A stretch of 64,000 nt of DNA from Baekduia alba (GCF_028416635.1 NZ_CP114013.1:4588001-4652000); one strand, 5' to 3'. Shown: positions 27,064 to 37,722, numbered from the stretch's first letter. Translations and numbers: made by a program. The notes: a model not told the origin generated them from the letters alone.

Positions 27064-27819
27064 ATGCCCGCCCGCCTGTTCATGATCCACGGGTCGCACC
27101 CGTGCGCGACCGTCGAGAAGGCCTTTGCGCTCAAGGGGCTGCCGTTCAAGCGGATCGAGGTCGTCGCCTCGACCCAGCCGCTGGTCATGAGGCTGCTGTT
27201 CGGCGGGCGCACCGTGCCGGGCGTGAAGTTCGCCGACGGCGCCAAGGTCCAGGGCTCGCGCGCGATCCTGCGCGCGCTCGAGGACCGCGTCCCGTCGCCG
27301 CCGCTGTACGCCGGCCCGGCCGGCGCGAGCGCCATCGCCGAGGCCGAGCGCTGGGGCGACGAGGTCTTCCAGCAGATCCCGCGCCGCCTGCTCTGGGCCG
27401 GGTTCACCAAGCACCCGGGCGCGATGCACGCCTTCCAGGAGGGCCAGCGCTCGCCCAAGCTGCCCAAGCCGGTCGTCCTGGCCGCGTCGCGGCTCGTCCT
27501 GCCGATCGAGCGCCGGATCAACGACGTCGACGACGCGGGCGTCCGCGCCGACCTCGCCGCGCTCCCGCTGCTGCTCGACCAGGTCGACCAGTACATCGCC
27601 GACGGCGTCCTCAATGGCGCGCAGCCCAACGCCGCCGACCTCCAGATCGCGCCGACGATCCGCCTGTTGTACGCCTTGGAGGACCTCCGGCCGTTGATCG
27701 ACGGCCGGCCCGCCGAGGCGTTCGCGTTCCGGTGGTTCGACCGCCCGGGCGCGACCGTCCCGACGGGCGCGCTGCCCGTCGAGGCCGCGGCTCAGGCCGC
27801 GACGCTGCCGGCCGGCTGA
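27064..27819 (+). CDS. Glutathione S-transferase-like protein
   Basis: The 251-residue protein has a thioredoxin-fold N-terminus (ARLFMIHGSHPCATVEKAFA, then FGGRTVPGVKFADGAKVQGS) and a helical C-terminal domain (residues 95-230). It has SHPCA where many GST-like proteins carry Ser or Tyr, so a Cys at residue 14 may be the active residue. Actinobacteria mainly use mycothiol, so its thiol partner is uncertain. The tail overlaps the convergent hydrolase gene by 28 bases. Confidence 0.82.
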   Translation: MPARLFMIHGSHPCATVEKAFALKGLPFKRIEVVASTQPLVMRLLFGGRTVPGVKFADGAKVQGSRAILRALEDRVPSPPLYAGPAGASAIAEAERWGDEVFQQIPRRLLWAGFTKHPGAMHAFQEGQRSPKLPKPVVLAASRLVLPIERRINDVDDAGVRADLAALPLLLDQVDQYIADGVLNGAQPNAADLQIAPTIRLLYALEDLRPLIDGRPAEAFAFRWFDRPGATVPTGALPVEAAAQAATLPAG

Positions 27820-28658
27820 GGCGGCGCCGGCGCGCCGGCCGCGAACGTCCCGACCAGCTCCGCGACCCGCTCGGGCTGGTCCCAGCTGACGAAGGCGTAG
27901 GCGTCGGTCAGCTCCTCCACGCGCGCGTCCGGGAAGATCTTGGCCAGGCGGTGGGCGTGCTCGACCTTGAAGAACTTGTCCTCGCGCGACCACACCAGCA
28001 GGACCGGCTTGTCGAAGGACGACAACTTGGGCGTGTTGTCCAACAACGCGTTCGGGTCGATCCCGGCCATCACCTTGCGCAGGTCGGCCATCACGCCGGC
28101 GTCGTCCAGCGCGGGCATGACCCAGCCGTCCATCACGTCGTCGGCGATCGGGCGCTTGGCCAGCCAGCCGTAGGCCAGCGGCGTGCGCCGCACGCGGCGG
28201 GCGCGCATCGGCTGCAGCATCGCCCGCAGCGCGCCCGGCACCTTCGCGGCCGCCACCAGCCCCTTGAACGCCTTCGGCGGGAAGTCGGAGAACGCGTCGC
28301 AGTCGGTCAGGACGAGCCGGCCGATCCGCTCGGGCGCCGCGACGACCGCGAACTGGCAGAGCGCGCCGCCGGTGTCGTTGCCGATCAGCGTGACGTCGCG
28401 CAGGTCCAGCCGCTCGGCGATCGCGGCGATCATCCCGGCGAGCGCGCGCGGCGAGAGGTCGGCGTCGGGCTTCATCGGGATCGTGTGGGAGCCGAGCGGC
28501 AGGTCGGGCACGACGCAGCGGAAGCGGTCGCGCAGCCGGTCGACGACCGGATCCCAGAGGCGGCCGTTGACGAGCGCCCCGTGGATGAACAGCACGGTCG
28601 GGCCGGAGCCCTCGTCGCGGTAGCGGATCGTCCCCTGGTCCAGCGTCAGCTCGGGCAT
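27792..28658 (-). CDS. Alpha/beta hydrolase with Asp nucleophile (haloalkane-dehalogenase-like fold)
   Basis: The 288-residue protein has the oxyanion region VLFIHGALVNGRLW and a nucleophile elbow GNDTGGALCQF, where Asp replaces the usual Ser. The acid may lie in WSREDKFF. Where the catalytic His should be, the text reads LTDAYAFVSWDQPERV, with Ala at the His position. Many actinobacterial relatives with GNDTGG seem to share a change at this site, so catalysis may be unusual rather than lost; substrate unknown. It is divergent from a TetR gene across a 58-base gap with palindromic sites, so it is the likely TetR target. Confidence 0.82.
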   Translation of the reverse strand: MPELTLDQGTIRYRDEGSGPTVLFIHGALVNGRLWDPVVDRLRDRFRCVVPDLPLGSHTIPMKPDADLSPRALAGMIAAIAERLDLRDVTLIGNDTGGALCQFAVVAAPERIGRLVLTDCDAFSDFPPKAFKGLVAAAKVPGALRAMLQPMRARRVRRTPLAYGWLAKRPIADDVMDGWVMPALDDAGVMADLRKVMAGIDPNALLDNTPKLSSFDKPVLLVWSREDKFFKVEHAHRLAKIFPDARVEELTDAYAFVSWDQPERVAELVGTFAAGAPAPPQPAGSVAA

Positions 28659-28684
28659 GCGTCAGGCCCTCCGGGTAGATTGCG

Positions 28685-28719
28685 TACAGGCTGCACGCAA
28701 GTTACATACAGACTGTATG
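28685..28719. promoter_or_regulatory. TetR operator overlapping the TetR start codon
   Basis: CATACAGACTGTATG at 28705-28719 is a perfect 7-base inverted repeat with a 1-base centre whose last three bases are the ATG of the TetR gene. A second partly symmetric site, TGCGT and ACGCA around 28681-28699, lies beside it. Both lie between the divergent hydrolase and TetR genes, so bound repressor would block both. Confidence 0.65.
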
Positions 28720-29322
28720 GAAATCAAGCCCACCAACAAGCAGGAGCAGCGCTCGGCCGCCACGCGCGCCAAGCTGCTGGCCGCGGCCCGCGCGCTGTTC
28801 GCCGCGCGCGGCTACGCCGCGGTCGGGACCGAGGAGATCGTCCGCGCCGCCGGCGTCACGCGCGGCGCGCTCTACCACCAGTTCCGCGACAAGGAGCAGC
28901 TGTTCGAGGCGGTCTTCGAGGAGGTCGAGGCCGAGACGACGCAGCGCATCGCCGAAGGCGCGCTGAACGACGGCGCCGCCGATCCGCTCGGCGCCCTGCG
29001 CGCCGGCGCCCGGGCGTTCCTGGCCGTCAGCGCCGAGCCGGCCATCGAGCGCATCGTCCTGCTCGACGCGCCCTCCGTCCTGGGCTGGGAGCGCTGGCGC
29101 GCGATCGGGCTGCGCTACGCGCTCGGCCTCGTCGCCGGGACGCTGCAGGCCGGGATGGACGCCGGCGCGATCGCGCCCCAGCCGGTGACGCCGCTCGCCC
29201 ACGTCGTGATCGGCGCCCTCGACGAGGGCGCGCTCTACGTCGCCCGCGCCGCCGACCGGGAGACCGCGCGCGCCGAGGTCGAGGCGATCATCGACCGCCT
29301 GGTCGACGGCCTGGCGCCGTGA
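28717..29322 (+). CDS. TetR-family transcriptional repressor
   Basis: The 201-residue protein has the TetR helix-turn-helix (TRAKLLAAARALFAARGYAA, then VGTEEIVRAAGVTRGALYHQF) and a ligand-binding C-terminal domain resembling the TetR_C group with long helices. The ATG at 28717 sits inside its own predicted operator, so it is probably autoregulated. It is divergent from the alpha/beta hydrolase gene and is probably induced by that enzyme's substrate. An upstream extension to 28657 lies across the promoter and is unlikely. Confidence 0.9.
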   Translation: MEIKPTNKQEQRSAATRAKLLAAARALFAARGYAAVGTEEIVRAAGVTRGALYHQFRDKEQLFEAVFEEVEAETTQRIAEGALNDGAADPLGALRAGARAFLAVSAEPAIERIVLLDAPSVLGWERWRAIGLRYALGLVAGTLQAGMDAGAIAPQPVTPLAHVVIGALDEGALYVARAADRETARAEVEAIIDRLVDGLAP

Positions 29323-29387
29323 GGGCGGGCGGCCGCGCACGGATCGACGGCGGCTCGATCGTGCGCGCAGCGTACCCTTGAGCCACA

Positions 29388-30359
29388 GTGGGTCACGGGC
29401 ACGATCACTCCCACGGCGGGCACGGCCACAGCCACGAGATCTCCGCCGACGCCGACCGCGGCCGGCTCGCGGTCGCGCTCGGGCTGATCCTCGGGTTCAT
29501 GGCCGTCGAGGTCGCCGCCGGCATCGCCGCTTCCTCGCTGGCGCTGCTCTCCGACGCCGCCCACATGCTCACCGACGCGGCGGCGATCGCGCTCGCGCTG
29601 TTGGCGATCAGCCTCGCCCAGCGCCCGGCTCGCGGCGCGTTCACGTTCGGCCTCAAGCGCGCCGAGATCCTGTCGGCGCAGTTCAACGGCGCGACGCTCC
29701 TGGTCCTCGGCGTGCTCGTCGTCATCGAGGGCGTGCGCCGGATCATCGACCCGCCCGACGTCGAGGGCGCCGCGGTCCTCGTCGTCGCGCTGATCGGCAT
29801 CGTCGTGAACCTCGCCGCCACGCGCGCGGTCGCCGGCGCCAACCGCAACTCGCTCAACGTCGAAGGCGCCTACCGGCACCTCCTGACCGACCTCGCCGCG
29901 TTCGTCGCCACGGCGATCGCCGGCGCGATCGTCCTGACCACGGGCTTCACGCAGGCCGACGGCATCGCGGCGCTGATCGTCGCCGTGATCATGTTGTACG
30001 CCTCCTACGGGCTCTTGGTCGAGTCCGGCCGCGTGTTCCTGGAGGCCGCGCCGCGCGGGATGGACGTGCCGGAGATCGGCAGGGCCATCGTGCACGAGCA
30101 GGGCGTCGTCGAGGTCCACGACCTCCACGTCTGGGAGGTCTCCAGCGACATGCCCGCGCTGGCCGCGCACGTGATCGTCGGAGGCGACTGCGACTGCCAT
30201 CAGGCCCGCCTGCGGCTCGTCGAGATGCTGCGCGACCGCTTCGGGATCGAGCACACCACCCTGCAGATGGACCACCAGGCCGGCGACCTCGTCCAGCTCG
30301 AGGTCGCCTGCGAGGAAGGCCTGCCGCCGCTGCGCGCGCCGGCGACCCACGACGTCTGA
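29388..30359 (+). CDS. Cation diffusion facilitator metal exporter (CzcD/ZitB-like)
   Basis: The 323-residue membrane protein has a His-rich N-terminus (MGHGHDHSHGGHGHSHE), six hydrophobic segments between 25 and 215, and the CDF metal sites SDAAHMLTDAAAI (HxxxD) and YRHLLTDLAAF. A cytoplasmic C-terminal metal-binding domain runs from about 225 to 300 (VHDLHVWEVSSDMPALAAHV, CDCHQAR). It exports Zn2+ or related ions in exchange for protons. The start is GTG at 29388. The Cys-Asp-Cys-His site in the tail is a possible regulatory zinc site. Confidence 0.92.
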   Translation: MGHGHDHSHGGHGHSHEISADADRGRLAVALGLILGFMAVEVAAGIAASSLALLSDAAHMLTDAAAIALALLAISLAQRPARGAFTFGLKRAEILSAQFNGATLLVLGVLVVIEGVRRIIDPPDVEGAAVLVVALIGIVVNLAATRAVAGANRNSLNVEGAYRHLLTDLAAFVATAIAGAIVLTTGFTQADGIAALIVAVIMLYASYGLLVESGRVFLEAAPRGMDVPEIGRAIVHEQGVVEVHDLHVWEVSSDMPALAAHVIVGGDCDCHQARLRLVEMLRDRFGIEHTTLQMDHQAGDLVQLEVACEEGLPPLRAPATHDV

Positions 30360-30361
30360 GC

Positions 30362-30883
30362 TCAGCCCACCGGCAGCGCCAGGGCGGGGCCGGCGCGGCG
30401 CACGCCCTCGGCGACCGGGAGCGCGGCGAGGGCGTCGGCCAGGCGGGTGCCGTCCGGCGTGGCGAGCGCGAAGTCGAGCTCGAGCAGCGGGATGAGGACG
30501 AACCGGCGCTCCAGGAGCGCGGGGTGCGGGACCGTCAGGCGCTCACCGGCGTGCGCGCGCGAGTCATACAACAACACATCGACGTCGATCGCCCGCGGGC
30601 CGTGGCGGACGTACTCCGGCCCGCTGGTCACGCGCCCCATCGCGCGCTCGACGTCCTTGGCGGCCGCGAGCAGCGCGTCGGGGTCCAGGTCGGTCGCGAC
30701 CGCGAGGCACGCGTTGAGGAACGCGGGCTGGTCGAGGACGTCGCCGACCGGATCGGTCTCGTAGGTGGACGACGACGCGACCGTCGCCACCCCCCGCTCC
30801 GCCAGCCCGTCGACCGCGGCCTGCAACTGGGCGCGACGGTCGCCGACGTTGGACCCGAGCCCGAGGTGGGCGACGACCGCCAT
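30362..30883 (-). CDS. folK: 2-amino-4-hydroxy-6-hydroxymethyldihydropteridine pyrophosphokinase
   Basis: The 173-residue enzyme transfers pyrophosphate from ATP to the pterin in folate synthesis. Family motifs are LGLGSNVGDRRAQLQ, DPVGDVLDQPAFLNACL, and RHGPRAIDVDVLLYD with the metal-binding Asp pair. It is the last gene of a folP-folB-thioesterase-folK string, with short gaps. Confidence 0.95.
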   Translation of the reverse strand: MAVVAHLGLGSNVGDRRAQLQAAVDGLAERGVATVASSSTYETDPVGDVLDQPAFLNACLAVATDLDPDALLAAAKDVERAMGRVTSGPEYVRHGPRAIDVDVLLYDSRAHAGERLTVPHPALLERRFVLIPLLELDFALATPDGTRLADALAALPVAEGVRRAGPALALPVG

Positions 30884-30890
30884 CGGCGCG

Positions 30891-31736
30891 TCAGGCTCCC
30901 GGGATCAGCAGCGCGAGCTGGCGGCTCTGGGCCAGCAGCGTGCCGTCCGGCGCCCAGATCGAGCCGTCCTCCTCGAAAAAGCCGCCGCGCGACGTGGTCG
31001 AGGAGAAACGCGCCAGGACGGGCGCGTCGGCGTCCATGCCGGGGTGCGGCAGGCGCGTGCGGAAGTGGATCGTGAGGTCGATCGTGGGCGCGGGCGCCGG
31101 CGCCTTGAGCAGCGCGAACGGCGCGGGCAGCCAGGCGTCGCAGTAGAAGGCGAGCGCGGCGGCGTCGGCGGCGCGCGGCTCGGCGAGGCGCAGCCAGCCG
31201 CCGACGAGCGCCTCGTCGCCGCCGGCCGCGAGCGAGACGCCGGTGTCGGCCATCGCGCCGAAGACGGGCTGCAGCGCGGTGCGCAGCGCGATCTCCGGGA
31301 CGCCGGGCGCCGGCGGGACGGTGTGCAGCTGCGCCGGCGGAGGGCCGACGTCCGGCGCCGGCGAGGCGTAGTCGGCGGCGGTCGGGAAGTCGGAGGCGAA
31401 CGCGGCGAGGACGACGACCATCGGGCGGCCGTCCTGGAGCAGACGGGCCGAGAGCGACGTGAGCGTCCGGCCGGCGCGCTCGACCGCGACGTGGATCTGC
31501 GCGGGCTCGCCGGGAACCGGCGGGCGCAGGTAGTGCAGCGTCAGCGAGCGCGGCGCGCGGTCGGGGTCGCCGACCTCGGCCTCCATCGCCCGCAGCATGA
31601 GGGCCGCGATGTAGCCGCCGTTGGGCCCGCGCGGAACGGCCCAGCGGTCGGAGATCGTCGCGTCGTAGACGCCGGGGGCGGCGGGAACGACGGTCGTGTC
31701 CGCGTCGAACGCGGTGGTCTGCGCCGGCGCGGCCAT
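30891..31736 (-). CDS. Acyl-CoA thioesterase-like hotdog protein
   Basis: The 281-residue protein has two hotdog-type halves. The first has PRGPNGGYIAALMLRAME and LHYLRPPVPGEPAQIHVAV; the second ends with FSSTTSRGGFFEEDGSIWAP. This matches the actinobacterial thioesterase-family (TesB-like) proteins that hydrolyse acyl-CoA. The catalytic residues cannot be named with confidence. It sits between folB and folK with gaps of 10 and 7 bases, so it is probably in the folate transcript, though no folate role is known for it. Confidence 0.8.
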   Translation of the reverse strand: MAAPAQTTAFDADTTVVPAAPGVYDATISDRWAVPRGPNGGYIAALMLRAMEAEVGDPDRAPRSLTLHYLRPPVPGEPAQIHVAVERAGRTLTSLSARLLQDGRPMVVVLAAFASDFPTAADYASPAPDVGPPPAQLHTVPPAPGVPEIALRTALQPVFGAMADTGVSLAAGGDEALVGGWLRLAEPRAADAAALAFYCDAWLPAPFALLKAPAPAPTIDLTIHFRTRLPHPGMDADAPVLARFSSTTSRGGFFEEDGSIWAPDGTLLAQSRQLALLIPGA

Positions 31737-31746
31737 GGGACCGCGC

Positions 31747-32211
31747 TCAGTCTTCTTCGTCGCCGCCGCGCTGGCGCCAGACCTCGACGCTGACCTCGTC
31801 GACGGGCAGCGGGATCGGCGGCTCGGGCTTGGCGGCCTTGACCCAGACCTCGTCGGCCGAGTACTCGTCGAGCAGCCGGTCGGCGACGGCGGAGCAGAGG
31901 CGCTCGAGCGTCTTGTAAGAGCGCTGCTGGGCGACGAGCGAGACCGTGTTGCAGACCTCGCCGTAGTCGACGGTGTCCTCGACCATGTCGGTCACGGTCG
32001 CGTCGCAGTCGCCGACCTCGAGCCGGATGTCGAGGACCAGCCGCTGGCCGACCTCCCGCTCCGCGGCGCTCACACCGTGGTGCGTGTACAGCGACAAGCC
32101 GCGGACCTCGATCGTGACCTCGGTCTGATCGCCGCCGTCCTCGTCGAAGTCGCCGTCGTCCTCGACGTCTTCAGGCTCGAGGTCGTCGTCCGGTTCCTGA
32201 TCAGGCGCCAT
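31747..32211 (-). CDS. folB: Dihydroneopterin aldolase
   Basis: The 154-residue protein has the FolB core from residue 32 (VTIEVRGLSLYTHHGVSAAERE), with the catalytic Lys near 124 in VWVKAAKPEPPIP and conserved DTVDYGEVCNTV. A 30-residue acidic N-terminal extension (DDDLEPEDVEDDGDFDEDGG) is unusual and poorly conserved by appearance. Function: aldol cleavage of dihydroneopterin in folate synthesis. The frame extends another 11 codons upstream, but the ATG at 32211 is the first with a convincing protein start. Confidence 0.92.
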   Translation of the reverse strand: MAPDQEPDDDLEPEDVEDDGDFDEDGGDQTEVTIEVRGLSLYTHHGVSAAEREVGQRLVLDIRLEVGDCDATVTDMVEDTVDYGEVCNTVSLVAQQRSYKTLERLCSAVADRLLDEYSADEVWVKAAKPEPPIPLPVDEVSVEVWRQRGGDEED

Positions 32212-32262
32212 GCCGCTGCAACGTAGCACTGCGCCGCCGCGCACCGATCTCGCGGCACGAGA

Positions 32263-33078
32263 TCAGCCCACCACGGCGCTCGCCACAGCGAGGGCCTGGT
32301 GTGCCTCGGCGACGTCGTGCACGCGGAAGACGCGGGCGCCGCGCTCGTAGGCCAGGACGTTCGCCGCGATCGTCCCGGGGATGCGGTGGTGGGGGTCCGG
32401 GGCGTCGGCCAGCTTGTGGATGAAGGACTTGCGGCTGACGCCGATGACGATGCGGAAGCCGAGGGCGACGAGCTCGTCGGTGCGCGCGAGGAGCTCCAGG
32501 TTGTGCTGGAGCGTCTTGCCGAAGCCGATGCCGGGGTCGAGGTCGATCTTGTCCTCCTTGACGCCCTCCCCGATCGCGAACTCGGCCCGCTCGAGCAGGA
32601 ACGCCTTGACCTCGTCGACGACGTCGGCGTAGCGCGGGTCCTCCTGCATCGTCCGGGGCTCGCCCAGCATGTGCATCAGGCAGCAGCGCGCGCCGTGGTC
32701 GGCGGTCAGGCCGGCCATGTCGGGCGCCGCGCGGAACGCGGTCACGTCGTTGACGTAGGTGGCGCCCGCCCGGAGCGCGGCCTCGGCGACCGCGAGCTTG
32801 GCCGTGTCGATCGAGACGGTGGCGTTCGCGGCCCGCGCGAGGGCGGACACGACCGGCGTCGCGCGGCGCAGCTCCTCCTCCTCGGGGACGGGCAGCGCGC
32901 GCGGCCGGGTGGACTCGCCGCCGATGTCGAGGATCGCCGCGCCCTCGCGCGCGAGCTGGAGGCCGTGGGTGACCGCGGCGTCGCGGTCGAACCACTCGCC
33001 GCCGTCGGAGAACGAGTCCGGCGTGACGTTGACGACGCCCATGATCTCGAAGGGCGCGGGCTGGCGCTCCTGCGGCAT
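32263..33078 (-). CDS. folP: Dihydropteroate synthase
   Basis: The 271-residue TIM-barrel enzyme joins the pterin to p-aminobenzoate and is the sulfonamide target. Signatures are GVVNVTPDSFSDGGEWF, DIGGESTRPRALP, VSIDTAKLAVAEAAL, ATYVNDVTAF and IVIGVSRKSFIHKLA. The ATG at 33078 is chosen because it gives the normal N-terminus (MPQERQPAPFEIMGVVNV). An ATG at 33144 would add 22 charged residues. It starts the folate operon and is divergent from the NERD-like gene. Confidence 0.95.
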   Translation of the reverse strand: MPQERQPAPFEIMGVVNVTPDSFSDGGEWFDRDAAVTHGLQLAREGAAILDIGGESTRPRALPVPEEEELRRATPVVSALARAANATVSIDTAKLAVAEAALRAGATYVNDVTAFRAAPDMAGLTADHGARCCLMHMLGEPRTMQEDPRYADVVDEVKAFLLERAEFAIGEGVKEDKIDLDPGIGFGKTLQHNLELLARTDELVALGFRIVIGVSRKSFIHKLADAPDPHHRIPGTIAANVLAYERGARVFRVHDVAEAHQALAVASAVVG

Positions 33079-33176
33079 GGCCGGGACGATAGTGCCGGCG
33101 TGTCGGCGTCGGCCGACCCGTCCACCCGCGGGCCGTTCGCTCATCCGTTCGGCCTACGGTGCCGAGAAGGGCGAAC

Positions 33177-33809
33177 ATGGACAGTTTTGCTCACCGTGCG
33201 GCAGGCTCTGCACCGGACGCCGGCGCGGATCTCAGCGCCGCCGCGCGAGCCGAGCTGCGGTGGGGGATCGAGCGGGTGCTGACGACGCACGGAGAGGGCG
33301 AGCGCCGGGACCTCGCACGGACGCTGCAGCGCGCGCTGCGCCACCTGCCCGTCGTGATGCTGCACGACCGGCGCCTGCCGGGCGGGCTGCTGGCCGAGCA
33401 CCTGGCCGTCGGGCCGGGCGGCGTGACGGTCGTCGCCGGCTGGAGCGCCGCCGAGCTCGTCGAGCCGCTGACCGTCGAGCGCCTGCACGGCGTCTTCGGC
33501 GCGCGGGCGGAACTGCTCCGCGACGGCCAGCGCGCCGACCGCACGGCCCTGGTGGCGCCGCTGCGTGAGCGGGCCGTGGCGATCCGGGCGGTCATCGACG
33601 AGATGGCGCCGGTCGAGGCCGCGCTGTGCCTGGACGGCTCGGAGGCCATCGCGCGGCTGCGGCCGCTGCTGGTGGAGGGCGTGGTCGTCGGCGGGCCGAA
33701 GGCGATCGCCGAGCTCGCCGCGCGCGACGGCGACCTGCACGACTACGAGCTCGCCGCGCTCGTGGACCTGCTCGACGCCGCGCTGCCGCCGGCGCTGCGC
33801 GCCGACTAG
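33177..33809 (+). CDS. NERD-like (nuclease-related) domain protein
   Basis: The 210-residue protein has a core (VVMLHDRRLPGGLLAEHLAV, then GPGGVTVVAGW) that resembles the NERD domain, whose members have a restriction-endonuclease-like fold. The usual catalytic Asp/Glu-x-Lys is not obvious: the second motif VVAGWS lacks it. GAGAAGG just upstream of ATG 33177 fixes the start. The second half is helical (RAVAIRAVIDEMAPVEAALC). Function is unknown. The stop overlaps the yaaA stop by four bases in convergent orientation. Confidence 0.7.
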   Translation: MDSFAHRAAGSAPDAGADLSAAARAELRWGIERVLTTHGEGERRDLARTLQRALRHLPVVMLHDRRLPGGLLAEHLAVGPGGVTVVAGWSAAELVEPLTVERLHGVFGARAELLRDGQRADRTALVAPLRERAVAIRAVIDEMAPVEAALCLDGSEAIARLRPLLVEGVVVGGPKAIAELAARDGDLHDYELAALVDLLDAALPPALRAD

Positions 33810-34579
33810 TTCGACGCGACCACGTTGACCACCCACGCGGCGCCCGGCCGGGCGGGCGGGTGCAGCTCGACGCGTCCCACGTCCGCGCCGCGCTCGGCCA
33901 CCGCCGCCACGTCCTCCGGCGTCGTCGCCGCGCGCCGCTCCATCAACAGCCCGCGCGTGACCGTCCCGCGCACCGCCTTGGCCATGTGGGAGATCGGCCT
34001 GCCGTTCGCGGTCGAGGCCTTGACCTCGATCAGCGTCGCGCGCCGGGGCCGCCAGGCGGCCGCGTAGCCGCCGGAGCGCATGTCGACGACGAGCTGGCCG
34101 GTGTCGTCCGGGAGCGTCGCGGCCAGCGCCGGCTTCCACCAGGCCGCGAGCCCGGACCGCGTCAACGCCGGGATCCGCGCGCCGATCGACAGGCGGTAGG
34201 CCGGGATCCGGTCGTCGAGCGCGACGACGCCCCAGAGGGCAGAGGCGACGAGCACCTGCTCGTGGGCGCGGGCGCGCGCGGCGGGCGTGAGGCTCGGGAG
34301 GTCCAGGTGTTGGAAGAGCACGCCGGTGTAGACCTCGCCGGCCGGCGCGGCGGGGGCGGTCGGCAGCGCGGCGTCGCGGTCGACCTCCGCCGCCTGCCCC
34401 GCGCTCAGCCCGAGGTTCTCGACCGCCCGCTTGCGCGACCCGTTCGCCAGCTTGACCAGCCCGCGCAGCGCCTTCTCGCGCCGCGGCGTGAGCGCGGGGA
34501 AGGTCAGCGTCGCGAGGTCGATCGGTGCGCCGGCGTCCGGCGCGCGCTTGCCCTCGGAGGGCGGCAGGAGGACGAGCAC
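33806..34579 (-). CDS. yaaA: Peroxide-stress protein YaaA (DUF328 family)
   Basis: The 257-residue protein has the YaaA start LVLLPPSEGKRAPDAGAPID, the middle PAGEVYTGVLFQHLDLPSL and VASALWGVVALDDRIPAYRL, and the C-terminal VVDMRSGGYAAAWRP and VEVKA-like stretch. In E. coli YaaA lowers free iron during peroxide stress and binds DNA. It is divergent from the small membrane protein at 34607. Confidence 0.92.
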   Translation of the reverse strand: MLVLLPPSEGKRAPDAGAPIDLATLTFPALTPRREKALRGLVKLANGSRKRAVENLGLSAGQAAEVDRDAALPTAPAAPAGEVYTGVLFQHLDLPSLTPAARARAHEQVLVASALWGVVALDDRIPAYRLSIGARIPALTRSGLAAWWKPALAATLPDDTGQLVVDMRSGGYAAAWRPRRATLIEVKASTANGRPISHMAKAVRGTVTRGLLMERRAATTPEDVAAVAERGADVGRVELHPPARPGAAWVVNVVASN

Positions 34580-34606
34580 GGCGGCGCAGGGTACAAGTCA
34601 GTGACC

Positions 34607-34861
34607 ATGGACGACGGCCCGCGCACCGGAGGCCTCGAGGCGCTCCTGCTCATCATCGGCATCACCGCCGCCTACGTCACCTTCGGCGCCGGCGCCTGGG
34701 CTGGGGCACCCGTCATGGTCGCCGCCTTCGCCGCCCTGATCTGGCTCGAGCGCTACGCACGCCGCCGGACACGCGACGAGGAGGAGGCCCGCAAGCGCCG
34801 CGCCGGCGCGCGCTCGATCTCGCACCTGGACTTCGACCACGATCCGTTCGACTCGCGCTGA
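34607..34861 (+). CDS. Small membrane protein with basic tail
   Basis: The 84-residue frame has two closely spaced hydrophobic segments (about 11-28 and 33-47, GGLEALLLIIGITAAYVTFG) and a strongly basic tail (RRRTRDEEEARKRRAG) ending in an acidic patch. It stands alone, divergent from yaaA. I do not recognise a family; the pattern fits a two-pass membrane protein with cytoplasmic ends. The gap after it to the ftsH terminator shows nothing else that I can support. Confidence 0.65.
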   Translation: MDDGPRTGGLEALLLIIGITAAYVTFGAGAWAGAPVMVAAFAALIWLERYARRRTRDEEEARKRRAGARSISHLDFDHDPFDSR

Positions 34862-35027
34862 GGGAGCTCGCGGAGCGCGGCGGCACCGGCGCAGCCGGGC
34901 GACCGACGCACCGGTGCGAAGCGGTCGGCGGCGAAGACGGCGCCGACTCTGCGGCCAGCCGCGACGGCGTCACCCGCGGGCGCATGAGCCGACAGCGCGA
35001 CGGCGGCCGGAAGCCGTCCCTCAAGCA

Positions 35028-35055
35028 CCGCCGCCGGCCCAAAGGCCGGCGGCGG
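35028..35055 (-). terminator. ftsH terminator hairpin
   Basis: CCGCCGCCGGCC and GGCCGGCGGCGG form a perfect 12-base stem with a CAAA loop, just past the ftsH stop on the minus strand. A GC-only stem without T-run fits other terminators in this genome. Confidence 0.8.
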
Positions 35056-35061
35056 ATGAAG

Positions 35062-37050
<1,989 letters not shown>

Positions 37051-37179
37051 GAGGGGTACGCGGACTGCTTTCGCATCGCTCGGGAAAGGCTTGAGGGTAC
37101 CAGGGGCGCTCGGGGGGCCCCGTAGGTCCTACGTGTCTCTTCGGCAGACGGATGCCCGCCCCGTAGCCCCGCCACGCCT

Positions 37180-37710
37180 CTACTCGTCCGTCAACGCGGC
37201 GACGTAGGGGAGGTTTCGGTAGCGCTCGGCCACGTCGAGGCCGTAGCCGATCGCGAACTTGTCCGGGATCTCGAAGCCCACGTAGCGGGTCGGGAGCTCG
37301 ACCTTGCGCCGGTCCGGCTTGGTCAGCAGCGCGCAGACCTCGAGCGATGCAGGTTCCCGTGCACCGAGGTTCCGCAGCAGGTACTGCAGCGTCAGGCCGG
37401 AGTCGACGATGTCCTCGACGATCAGGACGTCGCGCCCGGCGATCGGCCGGTCGAGGTCCTTGAGGATGCGCACGACGCCGCTGGAGTCCGTCTCGGATCC
37501 GTAGGAGGAGACGGCCATGAAGTCGACCTCGCACGGGATGTCGATGTGGCGCATGAGGTCGGCCAGGAAGAAGACCGCCCCCTTGAGGACGCACACGAGC
37601 AGCAGGTCGCGCTCCGCGTAGTCGGCCGAGATCTGCTGGCCGATCTCACGGACCTTCTGCTTGAGGTCGTCGGGCTGGACGAGGATCTCGCCGATCTGGG
37701 GGTCCCGCAT
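37180..37710 (-). CDS. hpt: Hypoxanthine phosphoribosyltransferase
   Basis: The 176-residue purine salvage enzyme has the PRPP motif VLIVEDIVDSGLTLQYLL, the N-terminal loop VCVLKGAVFFLADLMRH and SSYGS, and the C-terminal FEIPDKFAIGYGLDVAERYR. It converts hypoxanthine or guanine plus PRPP to the nucleotides. The tilS-hpt-ftsH gene order is common in Gram-positive bacteria and is kept here with a 12-base gap to tilS. Confidence 0.96.
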   Translation of the reverse strand: MRDPQIGEILVQPDDLKQKVREIGQQISADYAERDLLLVCVLKGAVFFLADLMRHIDIPCEVDFMAVSSYGSETDSSGVVRILKDLDRPIAGRDVLIVEDIVDSGLTLQYLLRNLGAREPASLEVCALLTKPDRRKVELPTRYVGFEIPDKFAIGYGLDVAERYRNLPYVAALTDE

Positions 37711-37722
37711 GTAGCCGGCAAG

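Noticed and set aside
26271-29381. Long plus-strand open frame over coaX and the TetR region
   Set aside because: Low-complexity Arg/Ala/Gly text with no domain; real genes occupy the other frames.
34862-35027. Small gene between the membrane protein and the ftsH terminator
   Set aside because: Short frames on both strands look random and lack a ribosome binding site.
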